A stretch of 37,820 nucleotides of DNA from SIG454 sp045578465 (GTDB lineage Bacteria; Bacillota; Clostridia; Monoglobales; Monoglobaceae): NCBI GenBank assembly GCA_045578465.1, contig JAZNKJ010000002.1, positions 1 to 37,820 on the forward strand, in the 5' to 3' direction. The translations under genes and the position numbers were made by a program. The notes beneath the pieces are model-generated. The model worked only from the letters and a program-made list of their open reading frames with translations. It was not told the DNA's origin and made no database searches. Below, in pieces: positions 24,157 through 32,467 of the stretch; the first letter of the stretch is position 1; each line of letters opens with the position of its first letter.

Positions 24157-24236
24157 GTATTTAGAAAAAAATCTAAATACCTATTGACATCGTGTATGTT
24201 TTGTTATATAATGTATTTAGAAATATTTCTAAATAC
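24157..24236 (+). promoter_or_regulatory. sdpR-like promoter bracketed by two near-identical palindromic operators
   Basis: The promoter is TTGACA (24184-24189), 17 bases, TATAAT (24207-24212). Immediately after the -10 is a perfect 24-bp palindrome (24213-24236) with arms GTATTTAGA and TCTAAATAC. A second copy with the same arms and a six-A centre (24157-24180) ends three bases before the -35. The two sites are 56 bp apart from start to start, between five and five and a half helical turns. Autorepression by the ArsR-type protein is inferred. Confidence 0.85.
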
Positions 24237-24254
24237 CTTTAAGGATGTGATTTA

Positions 24255-24521
24255 ATGGGAATGAATGAAACTTTGAAAGCGATTGCCGACCCAATCAGAC
24301 GGGACATCTTGTCTATGCTGAGGGAGGGGAAGAAGTCAGCGGGCGAAATCGGAGAAAAATTCAGTTTAACAGGTGCAACGGTTTCCTATCATCTTGCAAA
24401 GCTTAAAGAAGCTGACCTTATTTCCGAAGAAAGGTATAAAAACTTTATTTATTATGAGCTTAACACCTCGGTTTTTGAAGAGGTCATCAAATGGATTTAT
24501 ATGCTGGGAGGGAAGAAATAA
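24255..24521 (+). CDS. ArsR/SdpR-family autorepressor
   Basis: The 88-residue winged-helix protein (LKAIADPIRRDILSMLREGK, then GEIGEKFSLTGATVSYHLAK, LKEADLISEERYKNFIYYEL) matches SdpR: short, with no metal-binding cysteines. In Bacillus subtilis, SdpR represses sdpRI and is sequestered at the membrane by the SdpI-toxin complex. AAGGATG lies before the ATG. Its stop overlaps the start of the SdpI-like gene (TAATG), which implies coupling. The toxin gene sdpC is not in the window. Confidence 0.88.
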   Translation: MGMNETLKAIADPIRRDILSMLREGKKSAGEIGEKFSLTGATVSYHLAKLKEADLISEERYKNFIYYELNTSVFEEVIKWIYMLGGKK

Positions 24522-25135
24522 TGAAATTTTTTAAATGGAAATTCTGGATTATAACAAGTATTGCGTGTCTGTTGCCAATACTTTTAGGGATTGCGCTTTG
24601 GGAGAAGCTTCCTGAAACTATGGCAATTCATTTTGATATTTATGGAAATCCTGACAACTTTGCTACTCGCGAGTTTGTTGTTTTCGGACTGCCTCTTTTA
24701 ATGGTGCCGTTGCAAACCGTGTGTTGTTTGATTAATGACATAAATGCATATAAGCACGGCGACAGAGTGAAATTTGAGAGAGTTACAAAATGGATTATTC
24801 CTTTTATTATTATAGTCTTGCAAATTGCCACATTAGGTTACGGGCTCGGCTGGAATCTCGATATGAGAAAAGTTGCTGGCGTTTTGGTATCAGCTATTTT
24901 ATTGGTTACAGGGAATTATCTTCCTAAATTTGATTATATTAAAAACTATGATTTAAACACCGAAAAAGCCAAGAAAATCAATCGCTTTATCGGCTTTGCA
25001 ACGGTTATTATGGGGGTTCTCTTCCTTATAAGTGTATTTCTCCCGCCAATCTGGACTGTTGTTTGCCTGATTTTGTTAATTCCTTATGCAATTATTTGTG
25101 CGATTTATGGAATAGTGGAGGGACGGAAAAGATGA
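24521..25135 (+). CDS. SdpI-like multipass immunity/signal protein (DUF1648 + SdpI)
   Basis: ATG 24521 overlaps the preceding stop; GGGAGGGAAG lies upstream. The 204-residue product has six hydrophobic segments: one near residues 9-24, then the DUF1648 mark LPETMAIHFDIYGNPDNFAT, helices near 54-68, 87-105 and 113-130, and the SdpI block KINRFIGFATVIMGVLFLIS followed by a last helix. SdpI gives resistance to the SDP killing factor and signals its presence to SdpR. With no sdpC here, the pair could defend against a neighbour's toxin or report another membrane stress. Function is inferred from the family. Confidence 0.85.
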   Translation: MKFFKWKFWIITSIACLLPILLGIALWEKLPETMAIHFDIYGNPDNFATREFVVFGLPLLMVPLQTVCCLINDINAYKHGDRVKFERVTKWIIPFIIIVLQIATLGYGLGWNLDMRKVAGVLVSAILLVTGNYLPKFDYIKNYDLNTEKAKKINRFIGFATVIMGVLFLISVFLPPIWTVVCLILLIPYAIICAIYGIVEGRKR

Positions 25136-25599
25136 TTATAAGAAGAGCAAAAGAAAATGACTTAAATGCCATAAATCGTCTGCTTTGTCAGGTGCTTATG
25201 GTGCATCATAATGGAAGGCCGGATATATTTAAACCGAACTCAAAAAAATATACTGACGAGGAACTTTTGAAAATTATTGCAGATGACGAGAGACCGATTT
25301 TTGTGGCAGAAGACGAGGGAGAGGTTACAGGATATGCCTTTTGTATTATTGAGCAGCACAAAGATAACAATATTTTGACCGATATAAAAACTCTTTATAT
25401 TGATGACCTCTGTGTCGACGAAAATGCAAGAGGACAGCATATAGGCAAGGAGTTATATGAATATGTTCTTGATTTTGCAAAGAACAATGGCTTTTATAAC
25501 CTGACATTAAATGTCTGGTCCTGCAATAAAGACGCCCTTAAATTTTACGAAAAAATGGGTCTTTTCCCTCAGAAAATCGGAATGGAAAAAATACTTTAA
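25132..25599 (+). CDS. GNAT-family N-acetyltransferase
   Basis: ATG 25132 overlaps the sdpI-like stop (ATGA), and GGGACGG lies just upstream; an earlier start lies inside the sdpI-like gene. The 155-residue enzyme starts with MIIRRAKENDLNAINRLL and has the acetyl-CoA motif LCVDENARGQHIGKELYEYV, then the motif B segment ALKFYEKMGL. It resembles RimI- or aminoglycoside-type GNATs but the acceptor cannot be told. As third gene of the sdpR-sdpI operon it is under the same operators, an association I do not know from the B. subtilis locus. Confidence 0.87.
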   Translation: MIIRRAKENDLNAINRLLCQVLMVHHNGRPDIFKPNSKKYTDEELLKIIADDERPIFVAEDEGEVTGYAFCIIEQHKDNNILTDIKTLYIDDLCVDENARGQHIGKELYEYVLDFAKNNGFYNLTLNVWSCNKDALKFYEKMGLFPQKIGMEKIL

Positions 25600-25600
25600 A

Positions 25601-25632
25601 AAAATAGGTTGCCTTTTGGCAACCTATTTTTT
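25601..25632. terminator. Bidirectional terminator between GNAT and AraC genes
   Basis: AAAATAGGTTGCC (25601-25613) and GGCAACCTATTTT (25618-25630) form a 13-bp stem. The AraC stop codon (25624-25626) and its last two codons lie in or beside the stem. Confidence 0.88.
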
Positions 25633-26367
25633 CATATATTCTTTCGGGGATAGTCCCGTTTCCTTTTTGAAAGCGTTTGAAAAATAATAAATGTTTTCAA
25701 AACCGCATCGTGCTGCAACCTCGCTTATTGTGAAAAGATTGGATTTAAGCAAATTCTTGGCTTTGTTTATCCTGAGATGGTTTATGTATTTTTTTGGGGA
25801 TGTTTTGGTATGTTCAAGGAAAAGTCTTTTAAAGTGAGTAAGACTGTATCCGCTTATTTCGGAAAGCTCGTCTAAGGTTATTTTGTTGCAGTAATTCTGG
25901 TTTATAAACAGGATTACCTTCCCGATTTCCGGCTTTGAAAAAACGATAGGATTGTTTTCTTTTATAATATCACAGACAAGAGTATAGATATATCCTTTAA
26001 CATAAAACTTTTTATATTCGTCATCCATAGTGAAAAGTCTGTAAGCGTCTTTGAATATTTTTTCTGCCTCAGGTTTATTGGCGTGATATACCGAGAAAAA
26101 GTGTGATATATCTGCAAGAAAAGATATGGTTATAAAGGCGTAATTTTCGCTTCCTAAAACCTTAACATCGTGGTCGTTTGCCGGAGCAAGAAGCAACACA
26201 TCCCCCTTTTTTGAGGTTATCCTCTCATTTTTAAAGGAAAAGACAGCCGAGCCGTCCAGAATATAAACCAATCTGTATGTATTTTTCTCCGAAATGGAAT
26301 AAGTGCTGTTTGGAGAGTATGACCTTTTTACAACAAACCCGATATCGTCTACAACTAAATTAAACAA
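25624..26367 (-). CDS. AraC-family regulator with N-terminal cupin domain
   Basis: Start is a TTG (26365-26367) with GGGGGGAAAG upstream; no ATG with a site is available. The 247-residue protein has a cupin-like ligand-binding domain (about 1-95, TYRLVYILDGSAVFSFKNER, then KKGDVLLLAPANDHDVKV) and two C-terminal helix-turn-helices (ITLDELSEISGYSLTHFKRL and FTISEVAARCGFENIYYFSN) ending in the signature AFKKETGLSPKEY. It is divergent from the hexuronate operon, so it is the probable activator of that operon with a sugar acid as the signal; effector identity is inferred. Confidence 0.9.
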   Translation of the reverse strand: MFNLVVDDIGFVVKRSYSPNSTYSISEKNTYRLVYILDGSAVFSFKNERITSKKGDVLLLAPANDHDVKVLGSENYAFITISFLADISHFFSVYHANKPEAEKIFKDAYRLFTMDDEYKKFYVKGYIYTLVCDIIKENNPIVFSKPEIGKVILFINQNYCNKITLDELSEISGYSLTHFKRLFLEHTKTSPKKYINHLRINKAKNLLKSNLFTISEVAARCGFENIYYFSNAFKKETGLSPKEYMKK

Positions 26368-26469
26368 TTGCTTTCCCCCCTGTCGTTACTAAAAACAATA
26401 TATCAAAAAAAACAAAACTTGTCAATTAAAAGATGGGCTTTTTTTATAAAGAATAGGTATTTTTGTTTA

Positions 26470-26498
26470 TTGTTTTATATATTTCTTTAAACTATAAT
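26470..26498 (+). promoter_or_regulatory. Promoter of the hexuronate operon
   Basis: TTGTTT (26470-26475), a 17-base spacer and TATAAT (26493-26498). The weak -35 fits activator dependence. No clear cre site was seen. Confidence 0.6.
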
Positions 26499-26549
26499 GA
26501 AGATAATAAGAAAAATGGCGAAATATAAAGCTTTCGGGAGGGACTAATA

Positions 26550-27914
26550 ATGGAGATATATAAAGACTCTTTTCTGCTGACAACACCTATGGCGAAAAAA
26601 CTGTATAATAACTGCGCTAAGAAGTTGCCGATTATTGATTACCACAACCATTTATCCGTTGACGATTTGATAAAGGATAGAAAGTTTAATAATATCTATG
26701 AGCTTTGGCTTGAATCTGACCCTTATAAGCATCGTGCAATGAGAATTTGCGGTATTCCTGAAAAATACATAACAGGAAAGGCAACAGGCTATGAAAAATT
26801 TGAAAAGTGGTGTGAGATTTTTCCATCCCTTGTTGGAAACGCTTTGTTTGACTGGTCCCTTATGGAACTTGACCGTGTGTTTGGTATAAAGGATATCCCA
26901 AGCCCTAAAACCTGTAAAAAGATTTGGGATAAGGCAAATGCAATGCTCCAAAAAGATGGTTTTTCCGTGCAGGCAATTCTTAAAAAGTTCAATGCTGAAT
27001 ATATTGCTCCTTGCGTAGCTTTAACCGATGAAGTAAAGGGACTTAAAGAAAAAGCGAACTGCTCTTTCTCTGTAAGATGTGATGACTTTTTAAGTGTAAA
27101 GAAAGAAGTTTTTGAAAAGCTTGCGGCGGTTTCCAAAACAGAAATTATTGACCTTGCCAGCTTAACAGAGGCTCTTACAAAGAGAATCAAGTATCTTAAA
27201 AAGAATGGACTTAATTTTGCAGACCATTCACTAGATAACGGATTTATCTACATAAAGGATGACGGTAAGAACGATAAACGCTTTAAAGACCTTTTAAAAG
27301 GAAAAGAATTAAAGGATGAGGATAAAAACGCTCTTATTTGTCAGCTTCTCAGAATCTTAGGCGGAATATATGCAAAGAACAAGATTGTTATGCAGCTTCA
27401 TATGGGAGCTCAGCGAACAACAAGTTCAAGGCTCCGCGCTGTTGCAGGTCCGGCAGGAGGTTATGCAGGAATAGGCAACAGCGTTGATTCAAAATCTGTT
27501 GTTGAGTTCTTAAACGACCTGGAAGAGGCAGAGGGACTTCCTAAAACATTATTGTTCTGTTTAAACCCCGTTGACAACGCTCTCCTTTCAATACTCAGCG
27601 GTTCTTTCTCCAAAGACGGAGTAGACGCTATTGTAAGCGAAGGTCCTGCCTGGTGGTGGTGCGACCATATGCAGGGAATGCTCACTATGCTTGATCATTA
27701 TGCAAGTTTCAGCGTTCTTTCAACATTTATAGGAATGACAACAGATTCAAGAAGTGTTCTCTCTTTCTCCCGTCACGAATATTTTAGACGAGTGCTCTGT
27801 ATGTGGATTGGGGAAAAGGTTGAAAAAGGAATTTTTCCTAATGACTATAATTTACTCAAAGATATAGTTGAGAAAATCTGCTACTACAATTCCAAAAAAG
27901 TAGTGGAAGGCTAA
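26550..27914 (+). CDS. uxaC: Glucuronate (uronate) isomerase
   Basis: UxaC (454 residues) converts D-glucuronate to D-fructuronate or D-galacturonate to D-tagaturonate. Family signatures include IIDYHNHLSVDDL (HxH metal site), LESDPYKHRAMRICGIPEKY, QLHMGAQRTTSSRLRAVAGP, CDHMQGM, IGMTTDSRSVLSFSRHEYFR and RRVLCMWIG. It is slightly shorter than the usual 465-475. GGGAGGG precedes the ATG. As first gene of a five-gene operon with mannonate steps downstream, glucuronate is the likelier natural substrate. Confidence 0.95.
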   Translation: MEIYKDSFLLTTPMAKKLYNNCAKKLPIIDYHNHLSVDDLIKDRKFNNIYELWLESDPYKHRAMRICGIPEKYITGKATGYEKFEKWCEIFPSLVGNALFDWSLMELDRVFGIKDIPSPKTCKKIWDKANAMLQKDGFSVQAILKKFNAEYIAPCVALTDEVKGLKEKANCSFSVRCDDFLSVKKEVFEKLAAVSKTEIIDLASLTEALTKRIKYLKKNGLNFADHSLDNGFIYIKDDGKNDKRFKDLLKGKELKDEDKNALICQLLRILGGIYAKNKIVMQLHMGAQRTTSSRLRAVAGPAGGYAGIGNSVDSKSVVEFLNDLEEAEGLPKTLLFCLNPVDNALLSILSGSFSKDGVDAIVSEGPAWWWCDHMQGMLTMLDHYASFSVLSTFIGMTTDSRSVLSFSRHEYFRRVLCMWIGEKVEKGIFPNDYNLLKDIVEKICYYNSKKVVEG

Positions 27915-27967
27915 AATAAGTAAAATTATTTATTCAAATATATAAAAATACACAGGAGGTGGCAAAA

Positions 27968-28876
27968 GTGCATTTTAACAGCAGAGAGGATATTATCGAG
28001 TTAACACCGCAATGGAAAGGCGAAAGACTTCCAGACGGCAGACCGAAAGTAGACGAAAAATATTTAAAGGCACTTAAAACTTTAACACTTGAGGAAGTGT
28101 GGAAACCAATTTATGTAAAGGGTTATGAAAGCCAGTTTGAGGGCAGACTTCATACTCTTCACGATGATGGAAGAAAACTTATAGGAAGAGCGGTAACAGC
28201 TACATATTGCCCATTCCGCCCTGACCTTGACGAAGTAACAAAGGACATCGGCAGAAGTGAAGGCAGAACAGGAACATATAACCAGTGGGTAATTGATAAC
28301 TTAATGGAATACGATGTCCCTGTTATTGATATGTATGATAAAATCTATAAAGGCACATATCTCGGCGGAAACCTTACAACAGCTCTTAAAAATAAGACTA
28401 AGAACGAAAACGGCGGAGCGGTTGTTTGGGGTGGTATCCGTGACACAGAACAGATGAAGAAGGTTGAGGATACTCAGGTATACTACCGCGGAATTGACCC
28501 AACACCAATTCGTGAATTCATTATGACAGGCTATAACACAGCAACAAGAATCGGTAATGCAATCTGTCTCCCTGGCGATGTTGTATTCGGTGCTGGCGGC
28601 GGAGTATTATTTATCCCAAGCCACTTGGTTGAAGAAGTTGTTGGCGGAGCTGCAAAAACTCAGGTTAAGGACTTATTCGGTTTTGAAATGATTTCTCTTA
28701 ATAAGTTCACAACAGCTCAGATTGACAGAAACACATGGACAAAAGAAATGCTTGATATGCTTATGGAATTCATCGAAACAGATGACAGAGCTGAAAGCTA
28801 CAGAGGTATGGACTGGTCTTTAGAATATGACCTTGCAATAAACGGCGATCCTAACGATACACAGTCTGCATTATAA
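27968..28876 (+). CDS. RraA-family (HMG/CHA aldolase-like) protein
   Basis: GTG 27968 is preferred because AGGAGG (27954-27959) is 8 bases upstream; the GTG at 27959 overlaps that site. The 302-residue protein shows RraA-fold landmarks: LIGRAVTATYCPFRPDLDEV, GGAVVWGGIRDTEQ and CLPGDVVFGAGGGVLFIPSH, with VEEVVGGA. RraA relatives include metal-dependent class II pyruvate aldolases and oxaloacetate decarboxylases. It is longer than the classic 160-230-residue members. In this operon it might cleave 2-keto-3-deoxygluconate or a related acid, since no kdgK or kdgA is near; this is inference. An RNase E inhibitor role is unlikely here. Confidence 0.75.
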   Translation: MHFNSREDIIELTPQWKGERLPDGRPKVDEKYLKALKTLTLEEVWKPIYVKGYESQFEGRLHTLHDDGRKLIGRAVTATYCPFRPDLDEVTKDIGRSEGRTGTYNQWVIDNLMEYDVPVIDMYDKIYKGTYLGGNLTTALKNKTKNENGGAVVWGGIRDTEQMKKVEDTQVYYRGIDPTPIREFIMTGYNTATRIGNAICLPGDVVFGAGGGVLFIPSHLVEEVVGGAAKTQVKDLFGFEMISLNKFTTAQIDRNTWTKEMLDMLMEFIETDDRAESYRGMDWSLEYDLAINGDPNDTQSAL

Positions 28877-28902
28877 TTATAAAATTTGAAAGGAAGATAA
28901 TT

Positions 28903-29745
28903 ATGGATTTTAAGAATAAAGTTGCAGTAATAACAGGAGCGGCTGGAACACTTTGCTCCGAAATAACATTAGACCTTGCTAAAAAAGGCGTAAAGGTTGC
29001 TATGGTTGACTTAGTAGCAGAAAAGCTCCAGGGACTTGCTGAAAAAATCGAAGCTTTCGGCGGAGAATATATGATTGAGACAGGGGATGTTACAGACCTT
29101 GAATCTATGACAAAGGTAGCTGACAATGTGTTTGCAAAATGGGGCCCTTGCGATTTCTTAATCAACGGTGCAGGCGGTAACCAGCTTAACGCTTTAACAA
29201 CTATCACAGAATTTGACCCAATCGAACTTTCTGAGGATAAGCCAGAGGGTATGAGAGGCTTCTTTGACCTTGATATGCCTACTTATGAAAGAGTTTTAAA
29301 GATAAACACAATCGGAACAGTTGTATGCTGTCAGGCATTTGGTAAGCAGATGGCTTTAGCTGACGGTGGTGCAATCATTAACTTTGCGTCTATGAATGCT
29401 TATTGCCCACTTACAAGAGTTCCTGCTTACGCTATGAGTAAGGCGGCTATTGAAAACTATACAAAGTGGCTCGGAAACTACTTTGCTCCTGCAAATATCC
29501 GTGTAAACGCTATTGCTCCTGGTTTCTTTGTTAACGAGCGTTCAATTAACTATTTAGGAACTGTTGAAACAGGCCTTACAGCAAGAGGTGAACAGGTTAT
29601 TAACCATACTCCGATGAAGAGATTTGGTGTTGCTTCTGACCTTTTAGGCTGTGTTGAATGGCTTTTAAGCGATGATAAAGCAGGATTTGTAACAGGTATT
29701 ACTATCCCTGTTGACGGTGGATTCTTAACAAAGAGTGGTGTATAA
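28903..29745 (+). CDS. uxuB: SDR-family D-mannonate oxidoreductase (fructuronate reductase)
   Basis: The 280-residue classical SDR has the cofactor loop VITGAAGTLCSEI (third Gly replaced by Cys), NGAGG, the catalytic Ser in NFASMNAY and YAMSK with the Tyr and Lys, and IRVNAIAPGFF then GITIPVDGGF. Its insertion around FDPIELSEDKPEGMRGFFDL fits the B. subtilis YjmF-type mannonate oxidoreductases, which differ from the long-chain E. coli UxuB. It would reduce fructuronate to mannonate with NAD(P)H. GAAAGGAAG lies before the ATG. Its place between uxaC and uxuA supports the assignment. Confidence 0.82.
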   Translation: MDFKNKVAVITGAAGTLCSEITLDLAKKGVKVAMVDLVAEKLQGLAEKIEAFGGEYMIETGDVTDLESMTKVADNVFAKWGPCDFLINGAGGNQLNALTTITEFDPIELSEDKPEGMRGFFDLDMPTYERVLKINTIGTVVCCQAFGKQMALADGGAIINFASMNAYCPLTRVPAYAMSKAAIENYTKWLGNYFAPANIRVNAIAPGFFVNERSINYLGTVETGLTARGEQVINHTPMKRFGVASDLLGCVEWLLSDDKAGFVTGITIPVDGGFLTKSGV

Positions 29746-29760
29746 TTCAGGAGAGTGGCT

Positions 29761-31254
29761 ATGATAAAAATCAATGCTAATCAAGTTGTAAAAAAGCAGG
29801 AAAATTTCTGGAACCATATTTTGTTTCATCCAACAGATGCAATAGAGGACGATTGGGGCAGAAAAATTCTTGACGAAATATCAAAGGATAAAGCTGCCAA
29901 GATGGTGCGTATCTACAATATGTTTGAAGATATAGTATCTGTGGATGAAAATGGCGAGTTTTGTTATGACTATTCTCTTAATGATTTAAGAATTGATTAT
30001 CTTCTTGAAAAAGGGTTTACCCCTATGATTGCTTATGGTTGTGTTCCGCCTTTTATGGCAGTTGACGCAAATGAAAACAGCAGTGTGTCCCATAATAAAA
30101 CCAGATATAAAGGTAAAATGTGGACCACTTCTCAGCCAAAAGACTATAAGCTTTGGGAAGAAATTTGTTACCAATATACAAAGCATATAGTTGAGCGTTA
30201 CGGGGAAGAGGAAGTTTCAACTTGGCGTATTCATTGTTTAAATGAGCCAGATGTTGCAAATTTCTTTATGAGAGATGCGTCAGTTGATGAAAGATGCACA
30301 GAATATTGCAAACTCTATGATGGTTTTGAAAAAGGTGTTTTAAGAGCAACTGATAAGATTAAAATCGGCGGTCCTGCATGGGCATTTTATTATGAATTTA
30401 TGGAAGGCTTTTTAAAGTTTCTGAAAATGGAAAACAAAAAGATTGATTATATCTGTTTCCATAACTACGGAACTGACCCGCCATCAATTCAATCTGGTGA
30501 AAGACCTATTTGTGTTGAAAATCAGTTCACTAACTTCGAGAAAATGCGTGATCTTGTTGAAAAGTATTTTCCGGAGGGAATTGAACTTATTCAGGATGAA
30601 TGGGGAATGGGCACTGGCGGATTTTTAAATATTGAGCGCCATCCTTATTACATTACTCGTGAACATGAGGTTTTTTCAGCTTATTACGGACAGATGCTTA
30701 CTAAATATGCAAAGGAATACACAAATTTAGGTGTTCAGATGATTTGTCTTTCAGGACAGCATGAAATGACCACCGAATTTGAGGGCTTCAGAAACTTTTT
30801 CTCTCTTAATTTCATCAAAAAGCCAATTTATAATGCTTATGTTTTAGGCGCAAAGCTTAAAGAAAACATTTTGGCAGACGAAATTGATGGAGAATATGTA
30901 ACATCCCTTGCAACTAAGGATGACAACGGCGATTTGGCAATCCTCATAAACTATGCGGAGAAGTATTTTGATGAAAACCTTCCTGACATTAAGATTCCTG
31001 TTAAAATTTCAGGCATTGACGGAAAGAAGAAGGTTACAGTATGGAAAATCGATAGGGACAATACTAACCCATATCGTGTTTTCTTAAAGGAAAATATGGA
31101 TGAAAAGCTCAATGAGGAGCAGATTGCATATTTAAGAGATGTTGCAACATTAAAGCCTGAAACTTTTGTTCTTGATGCAAACGGCGAATTAGAGCTTGAA
31201 GTTTCAACAACTGCAAACGGAACTGTTTTGGTTCAGGTAGAAGATGAGGTATAA
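29761..31254 (+). CDS. GH39-like (clan GH-A) intracellular glycoside hydrolase
   Basis: ATG 29761 follows AGGAG (29749-29753) at 7 bases; an upstream GTG overlaps it. The 497-residue protein looks like a TIM-barrel glycosidase with a C-terminal beta domain. WRIHCLNEPDVANFF carries the expected acid/base Glu after strand 4, and ELIQDEWGMG the likely nucleophile. The DYSLNDLRIDYLLEKGFTPM start and placement resemble GH39 beta-xylosidases or iduronidases. It has no signal peptide. In a glucuronate operon it may release uronic acid or xylose from imported glucurono-xylo-oligosaccharides or glycosaminoglycan fragments. The exact family and substrate are uncertain. Confidence 0.7.
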   Translation: MIKINANQVVKKQENFWNHILFHPTDAIEDDWGRKILDEISKDKAAKMVRIYNMFEDIVSVDENGEFCYDYSLNDLRIDYLLEKGFTPMIAYGCVPPFMAVDANENSSVSHNKTRYKGKMWTTSQPKDYKLWEEICYQYTKHIVERYGEEEVSTWRIHCLNEPDVANFFMRDASVDERCTEYCKLYDGFEKGVLRATDKIKIGGPAWAFYYEFMEGFLKFLKMENKKIDYICFHNYGTDPPSIQSGERPICVENQFTNFEKMRDLVEKYFPEGIELIQDEWGMGTGGFLNIERHPYYITREHEVFSAYYGQMLTKYAKEYTNLGVQMICLSGQHEMTTEFEGFRNFFSLNFIKKPIYNAYVLGAKLKENILADEIDGEYVTSLATKDDNGDLAILINYAEKYFDENLPDIKIPVKISGIDGKKKVTVWKIDRDNTNPYRVFLKENMDEKLNEEQIAYLRDVATLKPETFVLDANGELELEVSTTANGTVLVQVEDEV

Positions 31255-31256
31255 AT

Positions 31257-32213
31257 ATGTTACTTACAGATTATTTTAGAAGCGACAGGGACTTAACCTG
31301 GGATTACGCTAAACAATGTGGCGTAAATCACGGGGTAATAAGACTCCCTGAAACAGATGATTTTAATATTACAGACAAAAGCCATTGGGATACAGTTTAT
31401 AAAAACTTTACTGACTTTGGAATTAAACCGCTCATCATTGAGCCTATGCCAAATGCTCTTCATGACCATATCAAGGCAGGGGACGAGATGAGAGACGAAT
31501 GCATTGAAAAGGTTATAAAGATGTTCCCTATTATGGAAGAACTTGGTATAGAGTCAATCTGTTTTAACTTTATGGCTCATATCGGCTGGCTCAGAACAGG
31601 CAATGAGTTTAAAGAGAGGGGCGGGGCGCTCGTTACAGAGTTTGACCTCAATGATTTTAAGCCGACAGGCCAGAAAATTTCTGAGAAAGAGCTTTGGGAT
31701 AATTATGAATATTTTATAAAGGCTGTTATCCCTCATGCAGAAAAGCACGGAGTTAAATTGGCGCTCCATCCGGATGACCCGCCACTTCCAAAACTTGGTG
31801 ATGTTTCAAGAATTATGATAAACTACGAAAACATAAAGAAAGCTATTTATGGTATCGTAGAAAGCGATAATTTGGGCGTAACAATGTGTCAGGCAACCTA
31901 TCTTATGATGGGAGAGGACCTTTATAAAGTTATCCCCGAGCTTGCCAAGAAAATCTTTTTTGTTCATTTCAGAAATGCGACAGGAAATAAATATAAGTTC
32001 CGCGAGACATTTCACGACAATGGCGAGATTGATATGGCAGACATTTTAAGACTTTATAAGAAGTGTGGCGTTGATGTTCCAATCCGAGTTGACCATGTTC
32101 CACAAATGGCAGGGGAAAACTTAGGAGGCGGAATGGCAGGTTATACTGCTGTCGGCAGACTCTATGCAATAGGCTATCTCAAAGGCCTTATTGAAGCTAT
32201 CGAAAAAGAATAA
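31257..32213 (+). CDS. uxuA: Mannonate dehydratase-like protein
   Basis: The 318-residue TIM-barrel protein, 2 bases after the glycosidase gene, dehydrates D-mannonate to 2-keto-3-deoxygluconate. UxuA hallmarks are IESICFNFMAHIGWLRT, LALHPDDPPLPKLGDVSRI, FVHFRNATGN, TFHDNGEIDM and RVDHVPQM, with the Cys, His and Asp metal site region. It is shorter than typical UxuA (about 350-390), mainly at the N-terminus, so a related sugar-acid dehydratase is possible. A strong terminator follows. The operon encodes uxaC-uxuB-uxuA but no transporter or KDG kinase/aldolase in the window. Confidence 0.85.
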   Translation: MLLTDYFRSDRDLTWDYAKQCGVNHGVIRLPETDDFNITDKSHWDTVYKNFTDFGIKPLIIEPMPNALHDHIKAGDEMRDECIEKVIKMFPIMEELGIESICFNFMAHIGWLRTGNEFKERGGALVTEFDLNDFKPTGQKISEKELWDNYEYFIKAVIPHAEKHGVKLALHPDDPPLPKLGDVSRIMINYENIKKAIYGIVESDNLGVTMCQATYLMMGEDLYKVIPELAKKIFFVHFRNATGNKYKFRETFHDNGEIDMADILRLYKKCGVDVPIRVDHVPQMAGENLGGGMAGYTAVGRLYAIGYLKGLIEAIEKE

Positions 32214-32218
32214 AAAAC

Positions 32219-32256
32219 AAAAACACTTACAGGGAAAACCTGTAAGTGTTTTTTGA
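32219..32256 (+). terminator. Terminator of the hexuronate operon
   Basis: AAAACACTTACAGG and CCTGTAAGTGTTTT form a 14-bp stem with a GAAAA loop followed by T. Confidence 0.9.
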
Positions 32257-32271
32257 ATTTTTAGAAAAGAA

Positions 32272-32405
32272 AAATGGTAAGACTTTAAGTCTTACCATTT
32301 GGTGTGCCCGAAGCTGGAGAGAAAGCAAAACAATCCTGTGAATTGTTTTGCTTCGGAGGGGTCTCTTCCAAAGAACACGAGCTAAAGGCGAAGTGTGATT
32401 TGCGA
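32272..32405 (-). ncRNA. Candidate small RNA with tRNA-Leu-like 3' end
   Basis: On the minus strand a TTGTAG-N17-TATAAA promoter could start transcription near 32405. The transcript would contain a 12-bp hairpin AAGCAAAACAAT/ATTGTTTTGCTT (32323-32353) inside an outer TGGAGAGA pairing, then CTTCGGGCACACCA (32300-32313). That is one base off the 3' end of the neighbouring tRNA-Leu, and it is followed by a perfect 13-bp terminator stem (32272-32300) with a T-rich tail. No tRNA cloverleaf forms. It could be a decayed tRNA-Leu copy or a real small RNA; evidence is structural only. This covers most of the 480-base gap between uxuA and the DUF1846 gene. Confidence 0.4.
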
Positions 32406-32428
32406 CAAAAAGTTTATAATAGAAAAAC

Positions 32429-32462
32429 AAAAAGCCTACAAGTAAAATCTTGTAAGCTTTTT
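32429..32462 (-). terminator. Terminator of tRNA-Leu(TAG)
   Basis: On the minus strand AAAAAGCTTACAAG and CTTGTAGGCTTTTT pair (one G-U) and are followed by GTTTTTC. Confidence 0.8.
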
Positions 32463-32467
32463 GTCGT

